This document shows, in pieces, positions 1 through 8,612 of a stretch of 64,000 bases of DNA (position 1 is the stretch's first letter; each line of letters starts with the position of its first letter). The position numbers and the translations under genes were made by a program. Source of the stretch: Aestuariibacter salexigens DSM 15300. GTDB lineage: Bacteria; Pseudomonadota; Gammaproteobacteria; Enterobacterales; Alteromonadaceae. The notes under the pieces are model-generated. The model worked only from the letters and a program-made list of their open reading frames with translations. It made no database searches and was not told where the DNA came from. The DNA lies in the NCBI RefSeq assembly GCF_000429145.1, contig NZ_AUBH01000002.1, positions 248,001 to 312,000 of the forward strand, given 5' to 3'.

Positions 1-1
1 C

Positions 2-340
2 GATTCTGCATCCATGCGTGCGATGGTGACCTTCACCTTAAGCGAGCAGGGTCACGAGGTAGCAGAAGCCGAAAATGGCCAAGAAGGGCTGAATACGGCG
101 CGCCAGCAGCAATTTGATTTGGTCATTTCAGACGTCAACATGCCGGTCATGAATGGTATCGAGTTCATCAGCACACTGCGCAAGGATGAAGGCTATCGAT
201 TTACACCAATCTTAATGTTGACGACAGAATCCGGTCAGGATTTGAAAATGCAGGGTAAGCAGGCTGGTGCAACAGGCTGGATAGTCAAGCCGTTTGACCC
301 ACAAAAACTGGTTGCTGTGGTCAACAAGGTCCTTAAATAA
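2..340 (+). CDS. cheY: CheY-type single-domain response regulator (5' end cut by window)
   Basis: Chemotaxis response regulator that takes a phosphoryl group from CheA. The frame is open from base 2, reading DSASMRAMV, which matches the acidic pocket and first helix of CheY proteins (VDDSxxMR). The first codons therefore lie left of the window and the internal ATG at 14 is not the start. The phospho-acceptor Asp is in LVISDVNMP, the conserved Thr is in LMLTTES and the conserved Lys is in IVKPFDP, so the site is complete. There is no output domain. It ends 13 bases before cheA, which makes CheA its likely kinase. The CheY call is firm; whether it drives a flagellar motor or another output is not shown. 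Confidence 0.93.
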   Translation, partial: DSASMRAMVTFTLSEQGHEVAEAENGQEGLNTARQQQFDLVISDVNMPVMNGIEFISTLRKDEGYRFTPILMLTTESGQDLKMQGKQAGATGWIVKPFDPQKLVAVVNKVLK

Positions 341-353
341 GCGAGTGCCGTAG

Positions 354-2399
354 ATGACAGATCCAATGGAGCGTTTTCGACAAGTATTCTTCGACGAGAG
401 CGCCGAAGCATTGGACACTATTGAACAGCATCTGCTGGCACTGCATTTGCCTGATGTCGATGATGAAGTAATTAATGACATCTTTCGCTCGGCGCATTCT
501 TTGAAAGGAGGCAGTGCCACGTTTGGCATGAGTGCGCTGGCTGACTTCACTCATGTAATGGAAACACTCCTGGACATGGTTCGTGCTGGAACCCGCAGCA
601 TGGACCAGGCAGTCGTGGATTGTTTGTTTGAGTGTCTCGATTGTCTACGCAATCTGGTTAATCATTATCAATTTGACGAGGCCGTTAACGCGCAACAAAT
701 TGAAGCCGTTAAAGCAAAGCTGCAGTTTTTGATTGATGATGTGGCCTCTGGCGACGGACAGCAGAGTGAACAACTCGCTGAGACAGGTGCAGATCAGGGG
801 AAGCACTGGCAGATTGCGTTTGTGCCTTCTCCCCAGCTTTTATTATCCGGCAATGAGCCACTGCGTTACCTTGATGAGTTGTCAGAATTGGGTGACTTAG
901 AGGTAACCTGCAACACAGAACGAGTGCCAGAACTTAATGATTTGTCTGCTCTGGACTTACATATCGAGTGGCAGATAGACCTCTCAGCTAATGACATTAT
1001 AAGTAAGGAAGACTTGTCAGAAATTTTTCTGTGGATTGAAGATGACGCGGAGTTAACTTTTACTTGTAAGGACGCGTCTTCATCCAGCAGCAATCAACAA
1101 ACTGATGCGCCAACCCCTGATGTCAGTAAAAAAGCAAGCACTGCTCCGTCACCGTCTAGCGAGGAAGCCACAGCCGCACCTTCTCCATCGTCTGCAACGG
1201 CACCTGCACAAGCTAATAAACAGCGGGCGACACAGTCGATTCGTGTAGAGCTTAAGAAGATTGACGGTTTGATTAACCTGCTCGGCGAGCTCGTCATCAC
1301 TCAATCTATGCTCAGTACTTTCAAAGATTTGGAGCGTTTTCCACAGCTGCAACGTTTGCAAGAAGGGCTTGGTCAGTTGGAACGGCATACCCGAGACTTG
1401 CAGGAAGGCGTCATGCAAATTCGTATGCTGCCAATCGATTTCTGCTTTAGCCGGTTTCCGCGCATGGTGCGGGATTTATGTATTCAACTCGGTAAGGAAA
1501 TAGACGTTGAGATCATCGGTGAGACCACGGAGGTGGATAAGACCGTCATCGAGGAATTAACGGATCCACTCGTACACCTGGTGCGCAACAGTATTGACCA
1601 CGGTATCGAGCTACCTGCAAAGCGTGAAGAGAATGGTAAGCCGCGACAGGGTAAGCTGACGCTAAAGGCGTTTCATCAGGTTGGTAACATTATCATCGAA
1701 GTGGGCGACGACGGTCAGGGGCTGCCAGTTGAGAAAATCAGACAAAAAGCGATTGAAAAGGGTGTGATAAAAGGCTCTGAGCGACTTAGCGAACAGGCCA
1801 TAAAAGAGCTTATATTTGCGCCGGGTTTTTCGACCGCGGAAAGTGTTACCGACCTTTCTGGCCGCGGCGTAGGCATGGATGTAGTGCGTCGCAATATTCA
1901 AGCGCTAGGGGGCCAGATTGAAGTACGTTCAGAAGAGGGACAGGGTACAACGTTCAGTATCCGACTGCCGCTCACCCTGGCCATTCTGGATGGTCAGTTA
2001 ATAAGCGTAGCGGGAGAAACTTACGTTATCCCCATGCTGGCGATTATAGAGTCTATTCAGATCTCATCATCGGCCATTAACCGGGTTGGCAAACAGAATG
2101 TGTCGTTTAAATGGCGAGATCAGTTTATTCCATTACTGAATCTGGCAGAGACCTTTGGCTGTCACAACAGCGGCGAGCCTCTGCCCGACACATTGCTGGT
2201 TGTGGTGGTCGAAAGTGACAAACAGCAGTACGGCTTGATTGTAGATGAGCTGTCCAACCATCAACAGGTCGTGGTGAAGTCGCTGGAAGCCAACTATATC
2301 AAGGTGGATGAGCTATCCGGTGCGACCATATTAGGTGATGGCTCAGTGGCGCTTATTCTGGATGTTGGCGCTCTGACGCAGCGGTTGAAGGTGCATTAG
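354..2399 (+). CDS. cheA: Chemotaxis histidine kinase CheA
   Basis: Cytoplasmic kinase of the chemosensory array: it autophosphorylates and passes phosphate to CheY and CheB. The 681 residues hold an N-terminal HPt domain with the phospho-His in FRSAHSLKGG (about H48). A region at about 150-235 (motif PSPQLLLSG) occupies the P2/regulatory position. A Ser/Pro/Ala-rich linker follows at about 240-285. Next come the dimerisation domain, an ATPase domain (N box VRNSIDHGIE, G boxes GDDGQGLP and GRGVGMDVV) and a C-terminal CheW-like P5 domain. The length is normal for the family. The stop codon directly abuts the cheW ATG, so the two are probably translated together. Confidence 0.96.
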   Translation: MTDPMERFRQVFFDESAEALDTIEQHLLALHLPDVDDEVINDIFRSAHSLKGGSATFGMSALADFTHVMETLLDMVRAGTRSMDQAVVDCLFECLDCLRNLVNHYQFDEAVNAQQIEAVKAKLQFLIDDVASGDGQQSEQLAETGADQGKHWQIAFVPSPQLLLSGNEPLRYLDELSELGDLEVTCNTERVPELNDLSALDLHIEWQIDLSANDIISKEDLSEIFLWIEDDAELTFTCKDASSSSSNQQTDAPTPDVSKKASTAPSPSSEEATAAPSPSSATAPAQANKQRATQSIRVELKKIDGLINLLGELVITQSMLSTFKDLERFPQLQRLQEGLGQLERHTRDLQEGVMQIRMLPIDFCFSRFPRMVRDLCIQLGKEIDVEIIGETTEVDKTVIEELTDPLVHLVRNSIDHGIELPAKREENGKPRQGKLTLKAFHQVGNIIIEVGDDGQGLPVEKIRQKAIEKGVIKGSERLSEQAIKELIFAPGFSTAESVTDLSGRGVGMDVVRRNIQALGGQIEVRSEEGQGTTFSIRLPLTLAILDGQLISVAGETYVIPMLAIIESIQISSSAINRVGKQNVSFKWRDQFIPLLNLAETFGCHNSGEPLPDTLLVVVVESDKQQYGLIVDELSNHQQVVVKSLEANYIKVDELSGATILGDGSVALILDVGALTQRLKVH

Positions 2400-2909
2400 A
2401 TGGCGCTTGATGACATGAAAAATCTACAGTCTACAGACTCGCTTGCTGATGATAGTGATGATGCTGTAAGCCACGAGGAATGGCTAAGCTTTTCGCTTGA
2501 TACCATTACCTATGCCGTCGACATTCTTAGAGTTCGCGAGATACGAACCTGGCAGACCATGACAAGGGTGCCATATGCGAAAGACTATGTCGTTGGCTTG
2601 ATTAATCTGCGGGGAGCCATTGTGCCCATCGTCGATTTGCGTGCCCGGTTCGGACTTTCTCGCCGCGAGGCAGACAAAGAAACTATCGTACTGATCATGA
2701 GTGTTATGACCGAAGACGGTGAAAAAACCATGGGGATTGTGGTGGACCGCATTAGCGATGTGATCAACCTTAATACCGACAGCATTGAAAGTGCTGAAAA
2801 ATTTGATTTAACCATCTCCAATCGCTTTGTGAGAGGGATCACGGATGTGAAAGGAGGCATGGCCGTGTTGTTAGAAATAGACGCCGTATTGGATATCGCC
2901 GACTTTTAA
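2400..2909 (+). CDS. cheW: Chemotaxis coupling protein CheW (first copy)
   Basis: Adaptor that links CheA to the receptor. The 169 residues start with an acidic tail of about 25 residues, followed by a CheW beta-barrel recognisable from FSLDTITYAVDILRVREI, the segment GLINLRGAIVPIVDLR and GIVVDRISDV. Its ATG follows the cheA stop with no gap. A second, more divergent CheW lies after the receptor gene (5460-5960), so this array may use two couplers or give one of them a special job. Confidence 0.95.
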   Translation: MALDDMKNLQSTDSLADDSDDAVSHEEWLSFSLDTITYAVDILRVREIRTWQTMTRVPYAKDYVVGLINLRGAIVPIVDLRARFGLSRREADKETIVLIMSVMTEDGEKTMGIVVDRISDVINLNTDSIESAEKFDLTISNRFVRGITDVKGGMAVLLEIDAVLDIADF

Positions 2910-2936
2910 GGTCGGTACTTTAGAAGAGGAAGTGAT

Positions 2937-5456
2937 ATGAACACCAACCAACAGACAATATTCACACTTGTCGGCGTGTTGCTCGCAATCGCACTGGCAC
3001 TGTCGGCATGGCAGTATCCATCTAATCCGTGGATTTTAGCCGTGTTCGCAACGCAGTTGGTGACTGCTGCTGCCATTTTCATGTGGGCCAAGCGCAACGC
3101 TAGCGTGGTCGAAGAGGCGATAAATGAATCACAGAGTAATGTCGATATGGTTGCTGACAAACTCAGTGCATCTGAATCGGCCATGGCGTCAATGACTACC
3201 AATATCATGATGGCTGATGCCAATCTGGACATCACCTTTGTGAATGATTCACTGAAACAGATGTTGGCCCGAAATGAACAGGAAATTCGTCAGCACATTC
3301 GTAGCTTTAATGTGAACTCGTTAATCGGCACGAATATCGATACCTTCCACGCCAACCCTCAGCATCAACGTCAGATGTTAAGTCGCCTGACCAGTACTTA
3401 TGAAACCACTATTAAAGTCGGCCCTTTGTCTTTTGGACTGGTGGTCAATCCGCTCAGCGACACTAAGAATCGCGCTGCCGGATTTGTGGTGGAGTGGCAC
3501 GATCTTACTGACAAGCTGAAGCAGGAAGCGCGTCAGCGAGATAATGTCCGACTGCAGGTCGCATTGGATAATGTAAATACCAATGTGATGATGGCCGACC
3601 CTGACTGCAACATTATCTATATGAACAAGAGTCTGCATGGCATGATGAAAGCAAATGTAGATACCTTCCGTTTGCTAAAGTCAGATTTCGACCCCGATCG
3701 TCTGATTGGCGTGAATATTGATATTTTCCATAAAAATCCTTCCCATCAACGCAATTTACTGGCGGACCTTAGAACCACTTACAATACCGAAATCAGCCTT
3801 GGCGAAATGACCTTTGCACTCACCGCGACGCCCGTATTTGACGATGCAGGAACGCGCCTTGGTACGACGCTTGAGTGGGAAGATGTGACCGATCGCAATC
3901 GCCGAGCGTTGATTGCAGAAGCGAATGCCCGTATCAAATCGGCGCTCGATGGCGTGACGACGAATGTTATGGTGTCTGATGCAGAACTCAATATCGTTTA
4001 TATGAATGACTCCGTACAGAGTATGTTAAGAGACGCCGAGTCTGACCTACGTAAAGAACTCCCCAATTTCAACGCCAATAATTTGCTTGGGCAGAATATC
4101 GATCAGTTCCATAAAAACCCGGCTCATCAGCGTAATATGCTGTCCAAGCTGGAAACCACTTACAGAACCCGAATTCAGGTCGGCCGTCGTCGCTTCAATC
4201 TGATTGCCTCACCGGTATATAACGAGGCACGTGAGCGTATCGGCTTTGTGGTCGAGTGGGCCGATATCACCTTGCAGGTTGAAACTGAGCAGGAAGTGGA
4301 AAAACTGGTGACCAGTGTCGCGCAGGGCAATCTTGGCGCACTCATTAGTACCGAAGGCAAAGAAGGTTTCTTCCTCAACATTGCCAACGGTCTGAACGAC
4401 CTGTCACAAACCGTCAACGCTTTTGTCAGGGATGTAAATACGTCGCTGCAGCAGGTGTCTGATGGTGACATGCGTGTGCAAATCACTAATGAGTATCAGG
4501 GCATGTTTGGTGAGGTTAAACAGGCGCTTAACAATACGACAAGACGTCTCAACAGTGTGATATCAAATATCAAAACGAGTGCAGATTCGATTCGGTCGGC
4601 TAACCATGAGCTCTCTCTTGGTAACGATCAGTTGTCAGAACGGACAGAGAAGCAGGCGTCTAATCTCGAGGAGACAGCAGCAAGTCTGGAAGAGCTGACC
4701 GGCAATGTTCGCAGCACCGCGGATAATACATCAACAGCGAATACTGCTGCGGGTAAAGCACGCAATCAGGCCAAAGAAGGCGAATTGATAGTGTCCAAAG
4801 CGGTGACCTCAATGAATGAGATCACTGAAAGTTCAAACAAAATCAGCGCTATTATCGGTGTGATTGATGAAATTGCCTTCCAGACTAACTTACTTGCACT
4901 AAATGCATCAGTAGAAGCCGCCCGAGCTGGAGAACACGGTCGTGGCTTTGCGGTAGTGGCTAATGAAGTGCGTAACCTTGCTCAGCGCTCTGCCACCTCA
5001 GCCAAAGAGATTAAAGAACTCATTGATGACAGCTCTACTAAGGTGCAGTCGGGTAGCGATCTGGTCAACCAATGTGGTGAATCCTTAAAAGAAATCATTG
5101 CCCATGTTGACCAGCTGTCGACGCTTATTTCAGATATCGATAATGCTACCAACGAGCAGGCTAGCGGTATTGCTCAGGTTAATCAGGCGGTAGCCGAACT
5201 AGATGATATCACACAGCAGAACGCGGCCCTGGCTGAAGAGGCATCATCGGCCAGTCAGTCCTCCGTGCAACAGGTCGATGATATGGTTGAGCGCGTGTCA
5301 TTCTTCAAAGTGGAAGGTGGCGATGAGGCCCCCATGATGGCGTCAGCGCCTGCCAAGCAACGAGTGGTGGCCAGACAGCCATCGGCACCGGCGTCTGCGC
5401 CAAAGGCGGTGAAAGCGATGCCACAGACCAATGATGAAGATTGGGAAGAGTTCTGA
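2937..5456 (+). CDS. Methyl-accepting chemotaxis protein with three tandem PAS domains
   Basis: Receptor of 839 residues that feeds CheA. Two membrane helices (about 7-25 and 31-51) are joined by only a few residues, so there is almost no periplasmic sensor and the input must be cytoplasmic or within the membrane. Three homologous PAS units follow (about 82-192, 208-319, 336-446), each with the signature FHxNPxHQR and a 127-residue period. Then come a HAMP-like region (about 447-540) and the signalling domain with the hairpin tip EIAFQTNLLALNASVEAARA. The last five residues are DWEEF, matching the WxxF-type tether that binds CheR and/or CheB. The SD is GAGGAAG in the 27-base gap after cheW. 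The ligand or cofactor of the PAS units cannot be read from the sequence. Confidence 0.95.
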   Translation: MNTNQQTIFTLVGVLLAIALALSAWQYPSNPWILAVFATQLVTAAAIFMWAKRNASVVEEAINESQSNVDMVADKLSASESAMASMTTNIMMADANLDITFVNDSLKQMLARNEQEIRQHIRSFNVNSLIGTNIDTFHANPQHQRQMLSRLTSTYETTIKVGPLSFGLVVNPLSDTKNRAAGFVVEWHDLTDKLKQEARQRDNVRLQVALDNVNTNVMMADPDCNIIYMNKSLHGMMKANVDTFRLLKSDFDPDRLIGVNIDIFHKNPSHQRNLLADLRTTYNTEISLGEMTFALTATPVFDDAGTRLGTTLEWEDVTDRNRRALIAEANARIKSALDGVTTNVMVSDAELNIVYMNDSVQSMLRDAESDLRKELPNFNANNLLGQNIDQFHKNPAHQRNMLSKLETTYRTRIQVGRRRFNLIASPVYNEARERIGFVVEWADITLQVETEQEVEKLVTSVAQGNLGALISTEGKEGFFLNIANGLNDLSQTVNAFVRDVNTSLQQVSDGDMRVQITNEYQGMFGEVKQALNNTTRRLNSVISNIKTSADSIRSANHELSLGNDQLSERTEKQASNLEETAASLEELTGNVRSTADNTSTANTAAGKARNQAKEGELIVSKAVTSMNEITESSNKISAIIGVIDEIAFQTNLLALNASVEAARAGEHGRGFAVVANEVRNLAQRSATSAKEIKELIDDSSTKVQSGSDLVNQCGESLKEIIAHVDQLSTLISDIDNATNEQASGIAQVNQAVAELDDITQQNAALAEEASSASQSSVQQVDDMVERVSFFKVEGGDEAPMMASAPAKQRVVARQPSAPASAPKAVKAMPQTNDEDWEEF
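3180..4274 (+). repeat. Three in-frame PAS repeats inside the MCP gene
   Basis: The protein units align at equal spacing: MMADANLDI begins near residue 91, MMADPDCNI near 218 and MVSDAELNI near 345, giving 127 residues (381 bases) per unit. Each unit carries a GxNIDxFHxNPxHQR block and ends with a WxDxT-like PAS exit motif (WHDLTD, WEDVTD, WADIT). The even spacing points to duplication of a single PAS-linker unit within the gene. Confidence 0.88.
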
Positions 5457-5459
5457 GCA

Positions 5460-5960
5460 ATGATGCATCAGTCTGCTGACTCACTGGAATTGCTGAATCT
5501 CAATGTCAGCAACGAATCCTTTGCCATGCACATTACCGACGTGCAAGAGATTCGTGTGCTGGAAGGCTTGCGACGCATGCCAAACGCGCCGGACTGTTGG
5601 CTGGGTGTAATTGATTTTCGCGATCATATGATACCGCTTATTGATTTGCGTCTGGTATTTGGCGCACGGGAGAACCCCATTACCGACAAAACCGTGGTAG
5701 TGGTGGTGCAGATAACCTTGGGTAATACACCTCGTCTAGTGGGCCTGGTGGTCGATGCTGTGTCGGATGTCATGAGTATCGCTGTGCAGAAGATTAAGAC
5801 GCCGCCGGATATGAATGATAGCAGTAAGAGTGTGGTTGCTGGCGTGTTTAAGCACAATGACCACATAGTGTTGTTGCTTGATCTGATCAATCTGGTGAGT
5901 GCCAAGGATTTTGACAAGATACAGTCTCAGCTCTCAGTAGTAAGTGACGGAGTGGAATGA
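5460..5960 (+). CDS. CheW-like coupling protein (second copy)
   Basis: A 166-residue CheW-domain protein, recognised from LNLNVSNESFAMHITDVQEI, GVIDFRDHMIPLIDLR and GLVVDAVSDVMSI. Usual CheW has GxxNLRG in the loop where this protein has GVIDFRD, so it diverges from the first copy at a functionally important turn. It begins 3 bases after the receptor stop, and its ATGA overlaps the start of the ParA gene by 4 bases. Translational coupling to both neighbours suggests it belongs to the receptor/ParA sub-module. It could act as a coupler or compete with the first CheW. Confidence 0.9.
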   Translation: MMHQSADSLELLNLNVSNESFAMHITDVQEIRVLEGLRRMPNAPDCWLGVIDFRDHMIPLIDLRLVFGARENPITDKTVVVVVQITLGNTPRLVGLVVDAVSDVMSIAVQKIKTPPDMNDSSKSVVAGVFKHNDHIVLLLDLINLVSAKDFDKIQSQLSVVSDGVE

Positions 5961-6706
5961 CGCGAATTGTCAGCTGTGTTAACCAAAAGGGCGGCGTAGG
6001 CAAAACCACAGTATGCGTGAATATGGCTGACGCGTTGGTGCAAAAAGGCAACAACGTACTGGTAATTGATATGGATCCACAGGCGCATTGTTCACAGCAC
6101 TTTGGCATTTTTAGTAAGCCTGAGCATGGCGTGTATCGTGTTATTCAGTCTGAATCCAGTCTCGACGATGAAGTGGTAGAAGTATTTTCAGGGCTGAGTG
6201 TGGTGCCTGCCGGTCAGCAGCTGATTCGACTCGAATCGGTGCAGATGAAACCGGGCAGGGGACTGCGACTGCGCAAAGCCATTCAGGCGATGCGAAAGCA
6301 GTACGACTTTATTCTGATTGATTGTCCGCCTTCTAATGGATTTTTGGTGGTCAATGCGATCGCTGCCAGTCAGGAATTACTGGTGCCGGTGACGCCTGAT
6401 TATTTTGGATTGAGTGGGCTGTCGGAGATGACCCAACAAATCAAACGATTTGAAAGGGTCATGGGTGACTTCCGTCGCTGCTGGATTTTGATCAGCCGCT
6501 ATCAGAGTCGTAAGGTCAGTCAACAGGCAGAAGAAAAGATACGCCACTATTTCAAACAGGACGTGATCAAGCAGGTTGTACGGGAGCGTACCGTGCTTGC
6601 TGAGTGTCCCGGTCATGGCATGCCGGTGTCACGTTATGCGCCGCGCAGCATGGCATGCAAGGAGTTTCGGCAGGCTGCCAGCCAACTTTTGCAGGAGGAA
6701 CGCTAG
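5957..6706 (+). CDS. ParA/MinD-type ATPase of the chemotaxis operon
   Basis: P-loop ATPase of 249 residues with the deviant Walker A motif KGGVGKTT at about residues 10-17, Walker A' VIDMDPQAH and Walker B FILIDCPPS. It lacks the N-terminal helix-turn-helix of plasmid ParA, so it is not expected to bind a specific operator. ParA-like proteins encoded in chemotaxis operons (ParC of Vibrio, PpfA of Rhodobacter) position chemosensory clusters and help them segregate. That role is inferred here from location. The start overlaps the cheW stop as ATGA, and the STAS gene starts directly after its stop. No ParP gene is seen nearby. Confidence 0.92.
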   Translation: MTRIVSCVNQKGGVGKTTVCVNMADALVQKGNNVLVIDMDPQAHCSQHFGIFSKPEHGVYRVIQSESSLDDEVVEVFSGLSVVPAGQQLIRLESVQMKPGRGLRLRKAIQAMRKQYDFILIDCPPSNGFLVVNAIAASQELLVPVTPDYFGLSGLSEMTQQIKRFERVMGDFRRCWILISRYQSRKVSQQAEEKIRHYFKQDVIKQVVRERTVLAECPGHGMPVSRYAPRSMACKEFRQAASQLLQEER

Positions 6707-7171
6707 GTGAGTAAAAAATCTCAAACTGATGATGAAAAACTTGGTCACGATCCTCTCGAGTGGCTTGCTGAGGAGTCTGTAATGGATGAGGACGCGCGGC
6801 TGCAGGAAACGTCGAGTGATGGCGACCTTGAACCGCAAGAACCATCTGAGGATATGCCTGACCGGGTGGATGAAAACGGAGCAGAACAGCTCAGTTACCC
6901 ATTGCCAGAGCGTTTGACGGTGCAGGTCGTAGAAGCCATGCAACAGGAATTGTCAGCGCTACTGGGTAATGCAGGGTTACGTGAACTATCGCTGGATGCG
7001 CAAAATTTATCCATGCTTGACTCGTGCGGTTATCAACTATTGGTTAGCGTCCTGAAGACCTGTCATGCTAGACAGGTGAAGATAAAGCTACATGACGTGC
7101 AGGAAGCAGTGTTATCGCAGCTTCTTCTATTAGGTGATCATGACCTGTCTGCCATTCAGGGAGAAGTATAA
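6707..7171 (+). CDS. STAS-domain protein in chemotaxis operon
   Basis: A 154-residue protein with a GTG start directly after the parA stop and SD GCAGGAGGA. About 60 N-terminal residues are acidic and probably disordered. A STAS fold (about 65-150) follows, recognised from LSLDAQNLSMLDSCGYQLLV. In anti-sigma-factor antagonists such as SpoIIAA the matching turn is DSSG, with the serine next to Gly being phosphorylated; here it reads DSCG. Phospho-switching at that position therefore looks lost. The gene sits between parA and cheR, so a role in the array or its positioning is likely but unproven. Confidence 0.82.
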   Translation: MSKKSQTDDEKLGHDPLEWLAEESVMDEDARLQETSSDGDLEPQEPSEDMPDRVDENGAEQLSYPLPERLTVQVVEAMQQELSALLGNAGLRELSLDAQNLSMLDSCGYQLLVSVLKTCHARQVKIKLHDVQEAVLSQLLLLGDHDLSAIQGEV

Positions 7172-7173
7172 TT

Positions 7174-7989
7174 TTGAAAGCGGACAAAGAGTTTGATTTT
7201 TCTTTCAAACAGTTCGACCGCCTCCGCCGGTTGGCACATGATTATTCTGGCATTCATGTTACCGACGATAAATATGAGATGTATTATGCGCGGCTCGCAA
7301 AGCGTCTTCGCGCATTAAAACTGAACAATTTTACTGATTATATTACGCGGGTAGAGAAAGATAAGGATGAATTTCGTGAATTTATCAACGCGATCACGAC
7401 AAATGTCACCGCTTTTGAGCGCGAGCCACATCACTTTGCTCATTTAAAACAGATTATCTCTAGTTGGTCAAAACCCACCATAAATATTTGGTCGGCAGGA
7501 TGCAGCACGGGACAAGAACCCTACAGTATTCTGGTCAATATTTTACCGATTTGTAGACAAAAACGCATTAACGTAAAAATGCTGGCTACTGATCTCGATA
7601 CTGACGTCTTGATGAAGGCCAAAGCCGGTATCTATCCACTGGAAGCGATTGACGCTTACGACATTGATACAAAACGTAAGTTTTTTAAGCGAGGCAAGGG
7701 CAATAAAGAGGGGTTTTGTCGGGTCAAACCTGAGCTCACAGGAATGATTGATTTCAAACAACTCAATCTGATTTATCCATGGAAAATGGACCAAACATTT
7801 GATTGTATTTTCTGTCGTAACGTATTGATTTATTTTGAAATGGATAAAAAACTGGAGATCCTTGATCGTTACGCCGCGCAGCTTGCTCATGATGGAACCT
7901 TGTTTCTTGGTCACTCCGAGTCGATACCCCGTTCCGATACAAGCTGGCAGACCATTGGCAAGAATATGTATCAGAAACGGTCGTTATGA
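7174..7989 (+). CDS. cheR: Chemotaxis protein methyltransferase CheR
   Basis: Methylates receptor glutamates using S-adenosylmethionine, for adaptation. The 271 residues have an N-terminal helical domain (about 1-80), SAM-binding motif I IWSAGCSTGQEPYS, and the family motif CRNVLIYFE. The start codon is TTG, 2 bases after the STAS stop. The stop overlaps the cheD ATG (ATGA). Its likely substrate is the three-PAS receptor of this operon, which carries a C-terminal tether pentapeptide. Confidence 0.95.
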   Translation: MKADKEFDFSFKQFDRLRRLAHDYSGIHVTDDKYEMYYARLAKRLRALKLNNFTDYITRVEKDKDEFREFINAITTNVTAFEREPHHFAHLKQIISSWSKPTINIWSAGCSTGQEPYSILVNILPICRQKRINVKMLATDLDTDVLMKAKAGIYPLEAIDAYDIDTKRKFFKRGKGNKEGFCRVKPELTGMIDFKQLNLIYPWKMDQTFDCIFCRNVLIYFEMDKKLEILDRYAAQLAHDGTLFLGHSESIPRSDTSWQTIGKNMYQKRSL

Positions 7990-8603
7990 GTGCTATTCCT
8001 CCTTGTCTGCCGGGTTTTGAACATATCAACCGGTTCATGGACCGGCAGTTACATTTGCCCACTGCTAAAATTTTACCGGGTGAGTTCTACGTCACAGGCA
8101 GGCATGAGTTGATTACTACCGTGCTTGGATCCTGTGTTTCGGCGTGTATATATGATGAGAAAAACCATGTGGGTGGCATGAATCACTTTATGCTGCCACA
8201 GCAAAACACCGCAAAGATTGACGTTACAAGTGAGTCATTTCGATTTGGTGATGTGGCAATGGAGCGTCTGATTAATGAGGTGATAAAGGCGGGGGGAGAG
8301 AAACGCCACCTCAAATTTAAGGCATTCGGAGGCGGCCAAATTATCAAAAAGATGACGTCAATCGGTGAAAGTAACATTGAGTTTCTGAAAAAGTTTATGG
8401 CGTTGGAAGGCTTTTCGCTGCTCGCCTCGGATCTGGGTGGCAGGCATCCGAGAAAAGTCCGTTTTGACCCCCTTAGCGGCAAAGTATGGGTGAAAAAGTT
8501 AGAGCATTTACACAACGATACCATTTCACAACGTGAAGTCAGTTATCAGAAAGCGCTTGAAAAACAGGAAGAATCTTATGGCGATGTGGATTTATTTGAG
8601 TAG
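7986..8603 (+). CDS. cheD: Chemoreceptor glutamine deamidase CheD
   Basis: Deamidates receptor glutamines to glutamates, creating methylation sites. The 205 residues contain the catalytic region TVLGSCVSACIYD (nucleophile Cys) and GGMNHFMLP (catalytic His), the CheD hallmark. The start overlaps the cheR stop by 4 bases and the gene ends 9 bases before cheB, so all three receptor-modifying enzymes are coupled. CheD is absent from E. coli and present in many soil and marine bacteria. Confidence 0.95.
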   Translation: MSAIPPCLPGFEHINRFMDRQLHLPTAKILPGEFYVTGRHELITTVLGSCVSACIYDEKNHVGGMNHFMLPQQNTAKIDVTSESFRFGDVAMERLINEVIKAGGEKRHLKFKAFGGGQIIKKMTSIGESNIEFLKKFMALEGFSLLASDLGGRHPRKVRFDPLSGKVWVKKLEHLHNDTISQREVSYQKALEKQEESYGDVDLFE

Positions 8604-8612
8604 GACACGGGT

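Noticed and set aside
5957-6706. ParA as sign of a plasmid or integrated element
   Set aside because: It overlaps a cheW gene, lacks a DNA-binding N-terminus and has no parB or parS nearby; it fits the chemotaxis ParA type.
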